From positions 1-64,000 of the forward strand of contig NZ_JAIQDE010000015.1 of NCBI RefSeq assembly GCF_020037015.1: DNA of 64,000 bases, in the 5' to 3' direction. The notes under the pieces were generated by a model. It searched no databases. It was given only the letters and a program-made list of their open reading frames with translations, and was not told the origin of the DNA. The stretch is from Corallococcus sp. AS-1-6. Its GTDB lineage: Bacteria; Myxococcota; Myxococcia; Myxococcales; Myxococcaceae. The position numbers were made by a program, and so were the translations under genes. This document shows, one piece after another, positions 16,231 to 25,597 of the stretch; the stretch's first letter is position 1, and every line of letters begins with the position of its first letter.

Positions 16231-19200
16231 CTATCCCACCTCGTCCCTGATCATCCGCTCCGACGTCCTCTCCACCCTGGGGGGCGTGGGTTGCTCGATG
16301 GCGGAGGTGTAGTCGAGCCCGCCCAGGTCCAGGTCCTGGAGGAAGCGGCGGATGAGGTCGGCCATCTCCTCGGGACGTTCCATGAGGACCAGGTGGTCGG
16401 CCTCGCGGACCGTGGTGAACAGGGCTCCGGGGATGGTCTCCGCCAGCCGCCGGACGTAGCCCGGCGGCGTGATGGGGTCGTACTCCCCGGTGAACACCAG
16501 GGCGGGGCGGTTCATGGGGCTGTGCCGGGGATCCCTCGCCGTCACCAGCAGCCGGTTCTGCACGTGGGTGTAGCGGCGCGCCTCTCGCGGGGTGACCTGG
16601 TGGAAGGCCTTCTCGACGAGCTGGCGGGTGGACTCGGCCTCCCGGACGTGGTGCGCCGGATCCTGGGCCATCGTCGCGGCCACCAGCTTCTGGATGAAGG
16701 ACTCCAACTGGCCTTCGAGGATCACCTCCGCGTTGACGTCGAACCGGGCAATGGAGCCCTCGGGGAGCTCCGCCGAGGTGCCGACGACGACCAGGTGGTC
16801 GACGCGCTCCGGGTAGCGGTGCGCGAACTCATACGCGGTCGAGCCTCCATAGGAGATGCCGACGATGTGGAGCCTGGGGACCTCCAGATGTTCGCGCAGG
16901 TGTTCGATGCAGTCCGCCAGGAAGTCGAAGCCCCGCTCCGGGGGCAGGTCGTCCGCCACGCCCGAGCCGGGGAGGTCGACCATGATCAACGAGCCCAGGG
17001 GGTGCAGCAGCCGTTCGAGCTTGGGCATCGCGTACATGTCCTGGAAGGCGCCGCTGGCGATGACGATGGGCGAGCCCGTCAACGGCCGCTCCGGACCCGC
17101 CACGACGCGGTAGGCGAAGCGCAGGCCGTCCTTCGTCAGGAAGCGGGTCTCCTGGGCCACGCCGCCCGCGAGCAGCTCCGCGAGCGCCTTCACGGTGCGG
17201 CAGCGCAGCATGTCCGCCCAGCGAACCTCGCGCTGGAAGAGTGCCTCCACGCCGCGATGCAGCCGCGCGAGCTGGATGGAGTTGCCACCGCGCTCGAAGA
17301 AGTCGTCCGTGTCTCCAACGTCCGGCTGTCCGAGCACGTCCGCGAACAGCTTGCGCAGCGGTCGCGTCGACACGGTGGTGTCGGAGGCGGGCCGCGCCGC
17401 GCTGGTGGCCTCCTCGACGGTGACGGGCACGCCGACACCCGAGGCATCCGTGACGCGGATGGGCGCGACCGCGGCCCGCGCCGCCTCCTTGAGCCGGCCA
17501 GGTCCCCGCGCGACCACGGCCCGCAGCGGCTCGGGCGGGCGCTCCACGCGGGAGCGCAGGAGGTGCCCGCCCGGGAGCACCCCCACGAGCCCGGAGGCCC
17601 GTGGCGCGGAGAGCGCGAAGGGGAGGGAGTCCAGGGCCTGCGCGGGCTCCATGAGGGCATAGCCGCGCGCCGTGGCCTGGCCTGTCACCTCCAGGTCCCG
17701 GGTGCGCTCGCCACGCCAGTAGCTCCAGCCGATGCTCCGGCAGACGGGGGCGCACGGCTCCCCCTGGACCTCCAGGTGGCACTGCTCGGCGAAGGCGTCT
17801 AGCACGGCGTTGCTGGCGGCGTAGGCCCCCTGGAACGCGCCCCCCAGGGTCGCGACGGCGGAGGAGAACAGGACGAGCTGCGCGCCCGGCCGCTGTCTCA
17901 CCACCCGCCAGAGGTTGCACGCCCCCACGAGCTTGGGGCCCAGCGCGGTGGCCAGGGCCTGCGGCGGGGTCTCCAGGAGGGGCCGCTCCTCGTAGTGGCC
18001 CGCCAGGTGGAACACCCGGCTCACCGGCTGGGACGCAAGGAACTCCGCCTGCTCGATGGCGGCCAGGACGGCGTCGGCGTCGAGCACGTCGATGGCCTGG
18101 TAGTCCACCTTGCCGTGTTCACGCAGCACCGTCAGGACTCCCTGCTGCTCATCGGACAGCGCGGGCTCCTGCGTCCGGCCCAGGATGAGCATGCGGGAGG
18201 GCTTCTGGCGGAGGAGCCACTCCGAGACCTGCCGCCCCACGGTGCCCAGCCCTCCCGTGACGACGACGAGGCCTCCCTCCTCGCTCCTGGCGGCGTCGAG
18301 GACCGCGCCCTCGGGGAGGCTGGGGACCATTCTCGTGACGAACCGCTGCTCACCCCGCCAGGCCACCTCGGGTTCCACGGTGAGGGCGTCGACCTCCGAC
18401 AGGATGCGCCGTGCGTTCGCCTCGGGCTGCTCGCGGGGCAGGTCCAGGTGGGTGACGCGCAGCCAGCGCAGCTCCTGGGGCGCACCCGCCAGCAGGCCGC
18501 GCGCCGCGGCGTGGGGCAGGTAGACCGGCTCGGCGTCGGTGACGCGCTGGCCCTGGAGGGTGATGACCTTCAGCAGGACCTGCCTGGGCGCGAGCGCGTC
18601 GAGCGCACGCAGCATCGGGACGATCCAGCCGCAGGCGCGCAGACAGGCGTCCTGGCGGGCCTTGGGCGTCGCGGGCACGTCGGGCGTGGCGGAGTCGGCC
18701 AGGTGGAGGACATGTCTGGGGGTGAAGCCCGCCGTCCTGAGCTCGTGCAGGAGGTCGCGGTGGTGGGCGGGGTTCTCCACGTCCATGCGGTAGCGGTGCG
18801 GGCCCTCGCGGGTGACGTCGGGCACCAGGGCCGGGATGACGGTGACGCAGGGCTGCCCACGGCGGGCCAGCTCGCGCCGCAGGGCCTCGGCGAGCCCGCG
18901 GCTGTCCGCGACGAGGAGCACGGGCTCGTTCGTGGCGGACGCGGTGGCGTCCAGGGGCGAGGCGCGCCAGACGCGGTGGAAGAACCAGGCGGGCAGGGTG
19001 TCGTGCTCGGCCTCCGGCCTCCGGGCCGCGAGCTTCGAGGCGAAGCCGCGCGAGAGCTGGGTCCGCTGGATCTTCCCCAGGTCCGTCTTGGGGATGTCCG
19101 CGCGCTCCACGGGGATCAGGTGGTCGGGGTTGACGCCGTGGCCGCGAGCCACGGCGGCGCGGATGCGTTGCAGGGCCTCCTGCTCGTTCGTGCCCGGCAG

Positions 19201-21144
19201 CAGGTGGAAGAAGAGGGCGAGCTGATCCGTCACCGCGCCCTCCGCGCGAACCGCGCACGCCGCGGTGAAGGAGCGGTCGATGAACGGCAGCGACTCGACG
19301 GTGGCCTCGATCTCGTGGCCGAAGTGGTTGGCGCCGTTGATGATGATGGTGTCGCGGGAGCGCCCGGTCAGCGTGAGGCGGCCGCCGAGCAGGAAGCCCT
19401 GGTCTCCGGTGCGGAACCACCCGTCGGAGGTGAAGGACTCCCGGTTGGCCGCGTCGTTGTCGACGTAGCCCCGGAGGACGGTGTCCCCCTGGATCTGCAG
19501 CGCGCCGATCTCCCCCTCGGACACCAGCGCGTCGCCGTCGTCGACGATGCGCAGCCGCACGCCGGGGATGGGCGGCCCGAGCGAGACGACCTCGTCCTCG
19601 TCGGACGTGGTGTCGAGCCGGAAGTCGCGGGCATACGTCACGCCCGAGGAGGTCTCGGACATGCCCCACGCGGGCCAGAGCGCGTCCTGCCGCAGGCCGT
19701 GGGGCGCCAGGGCCTGGAGGAACTGGCGGGCGACCCTGGCGGAGATGGCCTCGCCGCCGTTGATCAGGATCCGCACGCGGGAGAGATCCCATCTCCGCTC
19801 GCCGGTCAGCCGGGACAGCTCTCCGACGATGAGCCCGTACGCGAAGTGCGGCGCCCAGCTCAGGCTCGCCCGGTAGCGCTCCATCCAGTCCAGCCACCGC
19901 AGCGGCTCACCCAGGATGAGCTGCGTGGGCACGTGGACCTCCGCGCAGCGCGAGAGCAGGTTTCGCGTGTGCATCATCGCGATGCTGCCGCCGTGCTCCA
20001 GCGCCATCCAACTGAAGGACACGTCGTCAGGTCCCATCCGCTTCACGTGGGCGCTGCCCCGGGTCTCGGTGACGATGGCCCGGTGGGTCAACGGCACCGT
20101 CTTCGGCGTCCCCGTGCTGCCCGAGGTGAACAGCAGCAGCGCGACGGAGTCCGGGTCCGCGTCCCGGTAGGGCTCGACCGGGAGCTGGCGCGTGAGCTCC
20201 TCGATGGGGGCGGCCTTCAGCGCGTGGCCGGCGGCCCGGGCGAAGGAGCGGAGGGAGTCCAGCCGCGACAACTGGGTGATGACGAGCGGCCGGTGCAGCG
20301 CGGTCCAGGCCGCGACGAGCTTGCTGACGCCGGGGATGCCGTCCGCGTATTCCGCGGGGACCGTCAAGGGCGCGGGGATCACACCCGCGAGCAGCGCCCC
20401 CCAGAGCGCGGTGATGAAGTCGAACGTCCCCGCGAGCTGGAGCAGCACCGTCTGACCAGGACGCAGCCCCGCGGCGCGCAGGCCGCCCGCGACCCGCTGG
20501 GCCCGTTCGAGCAGCTCCCGGTAGGTGTCCGGCATGTCCACGCCGTCACCTTCGACGTGGATCATCCGTTGCCCTGGAGCCTGTTCCACCGCGGAGAGGA
20601 GCACGTCCACCAACGTCTTCTCCGGACCTGTCCGCGCGGGCCCTCCGTCGGAGAAGGCCCGCCGGGCGGCGGGGCCGGACTTTCGCGCGGACGTCGCGCG
20701 GCCCGAGGCCACTGGCGGAGCCCGTGGGGGACGCCGCAGCCGGAGGACCCCGGGCGGAAATGCCCGGTCCTCGACGGACACCTGCCACGTGTCGGGGCCG
20801 AGGAGGCCATCGACGACCTTCTGCCAGGTGTCCACCACCGGCTCATCGAGCACACCCAGCCCGGAGCTCCGCAGGGCGGACTCCTTGTCCAGGGGAGGGA
20901 TGGCCGGGATGAGGAACACGTGCAGCGGCCCCACCTTGTGGGGGCAATGGGTGCGGATGTGCTGGACGATCATCGGCTCGGTCAGGTGGCCCCGCGTGGC
21001 CACGTAGACCTCAAAGGCATCCGTCCCGCGCGCCGCGTCAGCCGGTGCCGGAAGCACGACACAATCCGCGACCCACCACAGTTCCAGGACGGCAGCGCGG
21101 ATGGCGGCCCGCACGTCGTGAGGCCGCATCGGGGGTGTCGGCAT
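16231..21144 (-). CDS. Stand-alone synthetase: adenylation, ketoreductase, carrier, alpha/beta-hydrolase
   Basis: 1637 residues. The ATG at 21144 has GGGAGAC six bases upstream. Residues 1-115 resemble the small C-terminal subdomain of ANL enzymes, placed unusually at the front. The adenylation domain (about 170-700) has LLFTSGSTGTPKTV, AWGMSETSSG, GWFRTGDQGFLL and the catalytic Lys in PKTDLGKIQ; it looks like a fatty-acyl or aryl-acid ligase type. A PKS-type ketoreductase with structural half and catalytic half follows (about 740-1190; VVVTGGLGTVG, FSSAVATLGG, YAASN). The carrier domain has Ser1289 in GGNSIQL. A C-terminal alpha/beta-hydrolase has Ser1431 in GISYGGS and His near LREADHLVL-type end. 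There is no condensation or ketosynthase domain. It may activate, reduce and release a keto acid. Flanking genes give no product clue. Confidence 0.88.
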   Translation of the reverse strand: MPTPPMRPHDVRAAIRAAVLELWWVADCVVLPAPADAARGTDAFEVYVATRGHLTEPMIVQHIRTHCPHKVGPLHVFLIPAIPPLDKESALRSSGLGVLDEPVVDTWQKVVDGLLGPDTWQVSVEDRAFPPGVLRLRRPPRAPPVASGRATSARKSGPAARRAFSDGGPARTGPEKTLVDVLLSAVEQAPGQRMIHVEGDGVDMPDTYRELLERAQRVAGGLRAAGLRPGQTVLLQLAGTFDFITALWGALLAGVIPAPLTVPAEYADGIPGVSKLVAAWTALHRPLVITQLSRLDSLRSFARAAGHALKAAPIEELTRQLPVEPYRDADPDSVALLLFTSGSTGTPKTVPLTHRAIVTETRGSAHVKRMGPDDVSFSWMALEHGGSIAMMHTRNLLSRCAEVHVPTQLILGEPLRWLDWMERYRASLSWAPHFAYGLIVGELSRLTGERRWDLSRVRILINGGEAISARVARQFLQALAPHGLRQDALWPAWGMSETSSGVTYARDFRLDTTSDEDEVVSLGPPIPGVRLRIVDDGDALVSEGEIGALQIQGDTVLRGYVDNDAANRESFTSDGWFRTGDQGFLLGGRLTLTGRSRDTIIINGANHFGHEIEATVESLPFIDRSFTAACAVRAEGAVTDQLALFFHLLPGTNEQEALQRIRAAVARGHGVNPDHLIPVERADIPKTDLGKIQRTQLSRGFASKLAARRPEAEHDTLPAWFFHRVWRASPLDATASATNEPVLLVADSRGLAEALRRELARRGQPCVTVIPALVPDVTREGPHRYRMDVENPAHHRDLLHELRTAGFTPRHVLHLADSATPDVPATPKARQDACLRACGWIVPMLRALDALAPRQVLLKVITLQGQRVTDAEPVYLPHAAARGLLAGAPQELRWLRVTHLDLPREQPEANARRILSEVDALTVEPEVAWRGEQRFVTRMVPSLPEGAVLDAARSEEGGLVVVTGGLGTVGRQVSEWLLRQKPSRMLILGRTQEPALSDEQQGVLTVLREHGKVDYQAIDVLDADAVLAAIEQAEFLASQPVSRVFHLAGHYEERPLLETPPQALATALGPKLVGACNLWRVVRQRPGAQLVLFSSAVATLGGAFQGAYAASNAVLDAFAEQCHLEVQGEPCAPVCRSIGWSYWRGERTRDLEVTGQATARGYALMEPAQALDSLPFALSAPRASGLVGVLPGGHLLRSRVERPPEPLRAVVARGPGRLKEAARAAVAPIRVTDASGVGVPVTVEEATSAARPASDTTVSTRPLRKLFADVLGQPDVGDTDDFFERGGNSIQLARLHRGVEALFQREVRWADMLRCRTVKALAELLAGGVAQETRFLTKDGLRFAYRVVAGPERPLTGSPIVIASGAFQDMYAMPKLERLLHPLGSLIMVDLPGSGVADDLPPERGFDFLADCIEHLREHLEVPRLHIVGISYGGSTAYEFAHRYPERVDHLVVVGTSAELPEGSIARFDVNAEVILEGQLESFIQKLVAATMAQDPAHHVREAESTRQLVEKAFHQVTPREARRYTHVQNRLLVTARDPRHSPMNRPALVFTGEYDPITPPGYVRRLAETIPGALFTTVREADHLVLMERPEEMADLIRRFLQDLDLGGLDYTSAIEQPTPPRVERTSERMIRDEVG

Positions 21145-21350
21145 GAAGTCTCCCTGAGAGCAGGGGAGAATGGATAAACGCGGAATGCCAGGACAGCCAT
21201 TGGACCCGGCGTACAAGACCCCGCGCCGGAGTTTGTGTGCGGATTCGCGCAGTCCTCCGGAGCGTTTTCGCGAAGGGGGGTGAGGGAAATTCCCGCCGGA
21301 TTTCGTTGATGGGCCATCACCGACACCCCAGACGGGGAGAAGGACGGACC

Positions 21351-22220
21351 ATGAGACTCCGGATGCAGTCACACCCGTGGACGGCCGCGGCGCTCGCGAT
21401 GCTCCTGCCCGCGGCGGCGCTGGCGAACGAAACCCATGTCTACGGCATCGCCAACTTCGGCGGCGCGGGGCAGTGCGATGCCAAGTCGCACTCCGTCCAT
21501 ACGAAGACGGCGGCGGAGTTCGCCAGCTACTTCAACTCGCTCGTGAGCGCCGGATACTGGTCGGACGTCCGGACGATCAACAACTCGGGGGCACGCGCGG
21601 ACAGTTGGACCGACGCCTCGAAGGCGCCCGCGGCCGACGCGAAGGACACCCAGGCCAACGTCGGCGTGGACGACGCGGACGTCCTCTTCGTGCACACCCA
21701 CGGCGGCCACAGCGAGGCGAACCTGCGCAGTTGGCTGGTGATGGGGACCAACGTGGATGCGTGCTCCGCCGTCACGGACACCCACATGAACCTGGGCAAC
21801 GGCAAGCTGAACATCGCCGTCGTGAAGGCCTGTCAGTCCGGCGACTTCCAGGTCTGGAAGCAGGGCGGGTACCGGCAGCAGTTCACGACGCCCTCCAGCG
21901 GCTTCAGCATGTGGAATGCCTTTCACGGTGACTCGTCGTGCGGCAACTTCGTGAAGCGCTACGTGCGGCGCTACGTGGCGAACTCACGGGTCGACGGCGT
22001 GGGCGAGAACTGGATCGACGAGGCCTACGACTGGCAGGTCGGCAAGAACAACGACGACTGCCCGGTGTCCATCGTCTTCGGACAGACCCAGGCGCAGCGC
22101 GTGGCGATGTTCGAGGCCGGCGGCTGGAACGATCGCAAGAACACCGGCAGCAAGAGCGCCTCCAGCTACTTCTACGTGGGGGGCTGCGACCCCGACAACG
22201 GGCAGAAGCTGCCCGAGTGA
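21351..22220 (+). CDS. Secreted protein with possible His/Cys dyad (DUF6345-like)
   Basis: 289 residues. The ATG at 21351 follows GGGAGAAGGA; an in-frame ATG at 21363 is an alternative. The signal peptide ends at AAALA-NET. The core has two blocks that recall clan CD (gingipain/caspase-like) peptidases: LFVHTHGGHSEANLRSW with a His-Gly pair and VVKACQSGDFQVW with a Cys at the end of a hydrophobic strand. Aromatic and Asn/Asp-rich surroundings suit an extracellular enzyme. It lies 41 bp before a lipoprotein gene and is probably co-transcribed with it. Peptidase activity is inference; it might instead be a non-catalytic relative. Confidence 0.6.
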   Translation: MRLRMQSHPWTAAALAMLLPAAALANETHVYGIANFGGAGQCDAKSHSVHTKTAAEFASYFNSLVSAGYWSDVRTINNSGARADSWTDASKAPAADAKDTQANVGVDDADVLFVHTHGGHSEANLRSWLVMGTNVDACSAVTDTHMNLGNGKLNIAVVKACQSGDFQVWKQGGYRQQFTTPSSGFSMWNAFHGDSSCGNFVKRYVRRYVANSRVDGVGENWIDEAYDWQVGKNNDDCPVSIVFGQTQAQRVAMFEAGGWNDRKNTGSKSASSYFYVGGCDPDNGQKLPE

Positions 22221-22261
22221 CCGCCGCCGCGATCGACCTCCCACCGAAAGAACGAACCGCC

Positions 22262-23152
22262 ATGAAAAGCCATCTGCTCATCCGATTCCTGACCGTCCTG
22301 CCGCTCGCCGCCGCCGCTGGCTGTGACAGCGGTGCCTTCATGGATCCCGCCGCCGTCACCACCCGGTCCGCCCGGGCGACCGTCGGCTTCATCTTCGACT
22401 CCACGGAGATCGCCACGCCTCCCACCGGAGGCCTTCCCACGACGCTGCTTCCCAGCACGGCGTTTGGCGACGCCATGTTGCAGCGCGGCCTGGTGGGGAC
22501 GACGGAGCCCTTCACCCAGACGGACGCGCTGGGCTCCCGCGCGGGCCTGGAGTCCCCGTCCTGGAAGCTGGAGCGTGACCCGTCCGAGGGCCAGGTGCTG
22601 GTGCTGAACAAGGTCGCCAGCGGCCCGGAGACGCCGCAGGACCCCGCGCTCCTGCAGCGCAACGCCCTGGCCCGCCTCCAGCGCTGGGGCATCCCCACGG
22701 CGGAGCTGGGGCAGGTGCGGCAGGTGAAGTCGTTCACCCAGAGCGAGGACAACGGGGTCCTCGGAGCGCCCGAGCTGCACCGCCACAAGACCTTCGTGAT
22801 GCGCGCCATCAATGGCATTCGCGTGGAGGGCCACCGCGCGGTGGTCTCCCACGGACCGGATGGCAGCTTCCAGCGCGCGCTCATCAGTTGGCCGGCCCTG
22901 GCCCGGTCGGGCCACCTGCTCCGGACGCGCCTGACGACGGCGCAGATCGAGGAGCGGGCGCGCGAGGCGCTCGTGGCCGAGGGTGAGACCGCCGGGCCCG
23001 TGCACCTCTCCTGGAAGTACGTGCCCACCCAGCTCAGCACGGGCGAATGGGCGCTGACGCTCCAGGTGTCCGCCGTGATGCCCTCGGTCACCGGCACGAC
23101 GAGCACCGAGGAGCCTCGCGTCATCGACGTGGACGTGAGCGCCGTTCCCTGA
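22262..23152 (+). CDS. Lipoprotein of unknown function, partner of the preceding gene
   Basis: 296 residues with lipobox AAAGC after a short signal. The central region (about 165-230: HKTFVMRAINGIRVEGHRAVVSH and SFQRALISWPAL) resembles the propeptide/PepSY-like inhibitor fold found ahead of secreted metallopeptidases, in which a beta-sheet packs on the enzyme. The C-terminal part (HLSWKYVPTQL to RVIDVDVS) continues in beta strands. Its position directly after the possible peptidase gene suggests that it could inhibit, chaperone or anchor that protein. This is a contextual inference; no family name is certain. Confidence 0.6.
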   Translation: MKSHLLIRFLTVLPLAAAAGCDSGAFMDPAAVTTRSARATVGFIFDSTEIATPPTGGLPTTLLPSTAFGDAMLQRGLVGTTEPFTQTDALGSRAGLESPSWKLERDPSEGQVLVLNKVASGPETPQDPALLQRNALARLQRWGIPTAELGQVRQVKSFTQSEDNGVLGAPELHRHKTFVMRAINGIRVEGHRAVVSHGPDGSFQRALISWPALARSGHLLRTRLTTAQIEERAREALVAEGETAGPVHLSWKYVPTQLSTGEWALTLQVSAVMPSVTGTTSTEEPRVIDVDVSAVP

Positions 23153-23222
23153 CGGCACCCAGGCAAGCGTGCGCATTCGTCTGACAACCGATGGCGCGTG
23201 CGCTACCGGGGTGATGTCCAGC

Positions 23223-23299
23223 GCCGCCTCCCGTTGCCAATACTCCGCGCCATGCCAGTCAGCCATGTGGCTGCAAGGGATTGGCAACCGGGAGGCGGC
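23223..23299 (+). promoter_or_regulatory. Long 5' UTR hairpin that buries the ribosome binding site
   Basis: A 19-base left arm (23223-23241) pairs with 23280-23299 with a single bulged base. The right arm contains the GGGAGG Shine-Dalgarno of the kelch lipoprotein gene that starts at 23303. The 38-base loop contains a smaller AGCCA-TG-TGGCT hairpin. Such a structure should block ribosome entry unless melted or bound. Confidence 0.65.
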
Positions 23300-23302
23300 C
23301 TC

Positions 23303-25582
23303 ATGAAGAAAGCATTCACTCCGTTGATGTTCGTGCTCGCAGTGTCGCTGCTGGCGGGCTGCTCGGATTCCTCGAAGGATACGGGCTCGGCCCGGTTCGC
23401 TGTCTCCGTCAGCCAGGCTCTCGCCCCCGACGTGGCTCGCGTCCGGGTCACCTCGAGCGCCGCGGACATCCCCGCGGTGACCGTGGAGCTGGCCGCGACC
23501 GACGGCGTGTGGGGCGGCAGCATTGGCAACATCCCCGCGGGCTCCGAGCGCTCCTTCCTGGCCCAGGCCTTCGACTCCTCCGGCACCCTGCGCTTCGAAG
23601 GGGCCGCCACGGGAGTCACCATCACCGCCAACCAGAGCACCCTGGTCGCCATCACCCTTCAGCAGCTCGACCCTCCGCCTCCCTTCGACAACGAGGCGCC
23701 CCTCATCGACTCCCTGGTGGCCTCCTCCACTTCCGTGGCTGCGGGAGGCTCCATCTCCCTGACCGCCACCGCGCATGATCCCAATCCGGGCGATACCGTC
23801 TCCTACGCCTGGAGTGCGACCGGGGGCGCCTTCTCCGCTCCCTCGGCTGCCGCGACTTCGTGGACCGCGCCTGGCTCCACGGGCATTCAAACCCTGACCC
23901 TGACCGTGACGGACTCGCGCGGACTGGCCTCCAGCGTGGCGCTGGCGGTCAACGTCACCGCCGACGGCGAGGGAGAGGCGAACCTGTCCATCTCCTTCAA
24001 CCGCTTCCCCGTGGTGGCCACCATTGGCGCCATGCCCACGAACCTGGCCATCGGGCAGACGACCTCTATCTCCGCCTCGGCTTCGGACCCGGACGGTGAC
24101 AGCCTCTCCTATGCCTGGAGCGCATCCTGTGCCGGGACCTGGGCCCAGGCTTCTTCCCCTTCTGCTCGGTTCACGCCTTCGGCCCTGCCCGCGGGGGCCT
24201 GCAACAACTGCCGTTTGACCGTCGCGGTCTCCGATGGGCGCGGCGGACAGAGCACCGGCACCGTCGCGCTGTGCGTCAGCGACACGCCCCCGGCCAACCA
24301 CTTCGCCCCTGTCATCATCCGCTCCTACCGCTCCTCGGACACCGCCTCGCCGGGCCAGGAGCTCACCTACGAGGTGGTGGCCAGCGACCCGGAAGGCTCC
24401 GCGCTCAGCTTCTCCTGGGGGGCCACTGCCGGCTCGCTGGCCCCGCCGGTCAGCGATGCCACCCGCAGCCGCATCACCTGGACGGCCCCCGCTTGTGGCA
24501 GCGCGCCTCCGTCCATCACCGTGACCGTCACCAATGCCTTCCACCTGACCACCACCCGCACCTTTACCGTGACGGGGCTGCCGGCCTGTTCGGGAGGGTG
24601 GGCCCTGACGGGCTCCTTGGCGGGGGCTCGCTCCGGCCATAAGGCAGCGCTGCTGCCCGACGGCAAGGTGCTCGTCGTGGGAGGGCTTCGCTCGGACATC
24701 GACTTCCTCGCGACGGCGGAGCTGTACGACCCGGCCACGGGCACCTGGAGCCCCACCGGCACCATGGCTGAAGGGCGTTGGCAGCACACGGCGACGCTGC
24801 TGCCCGATGGCCGGGTGCTCGTCGTGGGGGGACTCAACTCCAGAGACTTCCTCGCGACGGCGGAGCTGTACGACCCGGCCACGGGCACCTGGTGTCCCAC
24901 CGGCACCATGGCCGAGGCTCGCTCCGGCCACACGGCGACGCTGCTGCCCGATGGCCGGGTGCTCGTCGCGGGGGGCAGCGCCGTCGCCGGCGCGCCTCCG
25001 ACGGCGGAGCTGTACGACCCGGCCACGGGCACCTGGAGCCGCACCGGCTCCATGGCTGAAAGCCGTTGGGCTCACACGGCGACGCTGCTGTCCGATGGCA
25101 AGGTGCTCGTCGCAGGGGGATTCGGATTTCCGCCTCGCGCGACGGCGGAGCTGTACGACCCGGCCACGGGAACGTGGAGCCGTACCGGCTCCATGTCCAG
25201 CGCTCGCACCTTCCACACGGCGACGCTGCTGCCCGATGGCCGGGTGCTCGTCACGGGAGGGCAGGACGAACTGAACTCCCCGCTCGCGACGGCGGAGCTG
25301 TACGACCCGGCCTCGGGCATCTGGAGCCCCATCGCACCCATGCTCGAAGCCCGCGTCCTCCACACGGCGACGCTGCTGCCCGATGGCCGGGTGCTCGTCG
25401 CGTCAAACGAGATGCCGCAATTGTACGACCCGGCCACGAGCACCTGGAGCCCCGCCGGCGCCATGGTTGAACCCCGCTCGGACCACACGGCGACGCTGCT
25501 GCCCAACGGGCAGGTCCTCATCGCGGGAGGGTGGGGGGGCATCAGGGGTTACCTGTCAACGGCGGAGCTGTACACGCCCTGA
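23303..25582 (+). CDS. Kelch-repeat lipoprotein with three Ig/PKD-like domains
   Basis: 759 residues. The ATG at 23303 is chosen for its GGGAGG site and lipobox LLAGC; the frame's earlier start lies inside the hairpin. After a 110-residue carboxypeptidase-regulatory-like region come three Ig-like/PKD domains (about 130-220, 225-330, 335-430) with SYAWSAT and DSRGLAS-type motifs, then six to seven kelch blades ending each unit with LLPDGRVLVVGG and starting the next with AELYDPATGTW. The kelch part forms a beta-propeller, probably surface-exposed for protein or glycan binding. The last unit closes at the C-terminus (AELYTP). Confidence 0.9.
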   Translation: MKKAFTPLMFVLAVSLLAGCSDSSKDTGSARFAVSVSQALAPDVARVRVTSSAADIPAVTVELAATDGVWGGSIGNIPAGSERSFLAQAFDSSGTLRFEGAATGVTITANQSTLVAITLQQLDPPPPFDNEAPLIDSLVASSTSVAAGGSISLTATAHDPNPGDTVSYAWSATGGAFSAPSAAATSWTAPGSTGIQTLTLTVTDSRGLASSVALAVNVTADGEGEANLSISFNRFPVVATIGAMPTNLAIGQTTSISASASDPDGDSLSYAWSASCAGTWAQASSPSARFTPSALPAGACNNCRLTVAVSDGRGGQSTGTVALCVSDTPPANHFAPVIIRSYRSSDTASPGQELTYEVVASDPEGSALSFSWGATAGSLAPPVSDATRSRITWTAPACGSAPPSITVTVTNAFHLTTTRTFTVTGLPACSGGWALTGSLAGARSGHKAALLPDGKVLVVGGLRSDIDFLATAELYDPATGTWSPTGTMAEGRWQHTATLLPDGRVLVVGGLNSRDFLATAELYDPATGTWCPTGTMAEARSGHTATLLPDGRVLVAGGSAVAGAPPTAELYDPATGTWSRTGSMAESRWAHTATLLSDGKVLVAGGFGFPPRATAELYDPATGTWSRTGSMSSARTFHTATLLPDGRVLVTGGQDELNSPLATAELYDPASGIWSPIAPMLEARVLHTATLLPDGRVLVASNEMPQLYDPATSTWSPAGAMVEPRSDHTATLLPNGQVLIAGGWGGIRGYLSTAELYTP
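24600..25575 (+). repeat. Tandem kelch-coding repeats, about 150 bp each
   Basis: Six to seven direct repeats with long runs of identical DNA (for example the stretch encoding AELYDPATGTW). Unit spacing is about 140-160 bp and all are in frame. The same stretch recurs at 52813-55680 in another kelch gene. Confidence 0.85.
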
Positions 25583-25597
25583 GCGCGGGGAGGCCCG

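Noticed and set aside
17995..21177. 1060-residue open frame on the plus strand
   Set aside because: Antisense to the synthetase gene, whose motifs are unmistakable on the minus strand.
24600..25575. Regular DNA repeats considered as a CRISPR array
   Set aside because: Units are about 150 bp, in frame and encode kelch strands; there are no short palindromic repeats with unique spacers.
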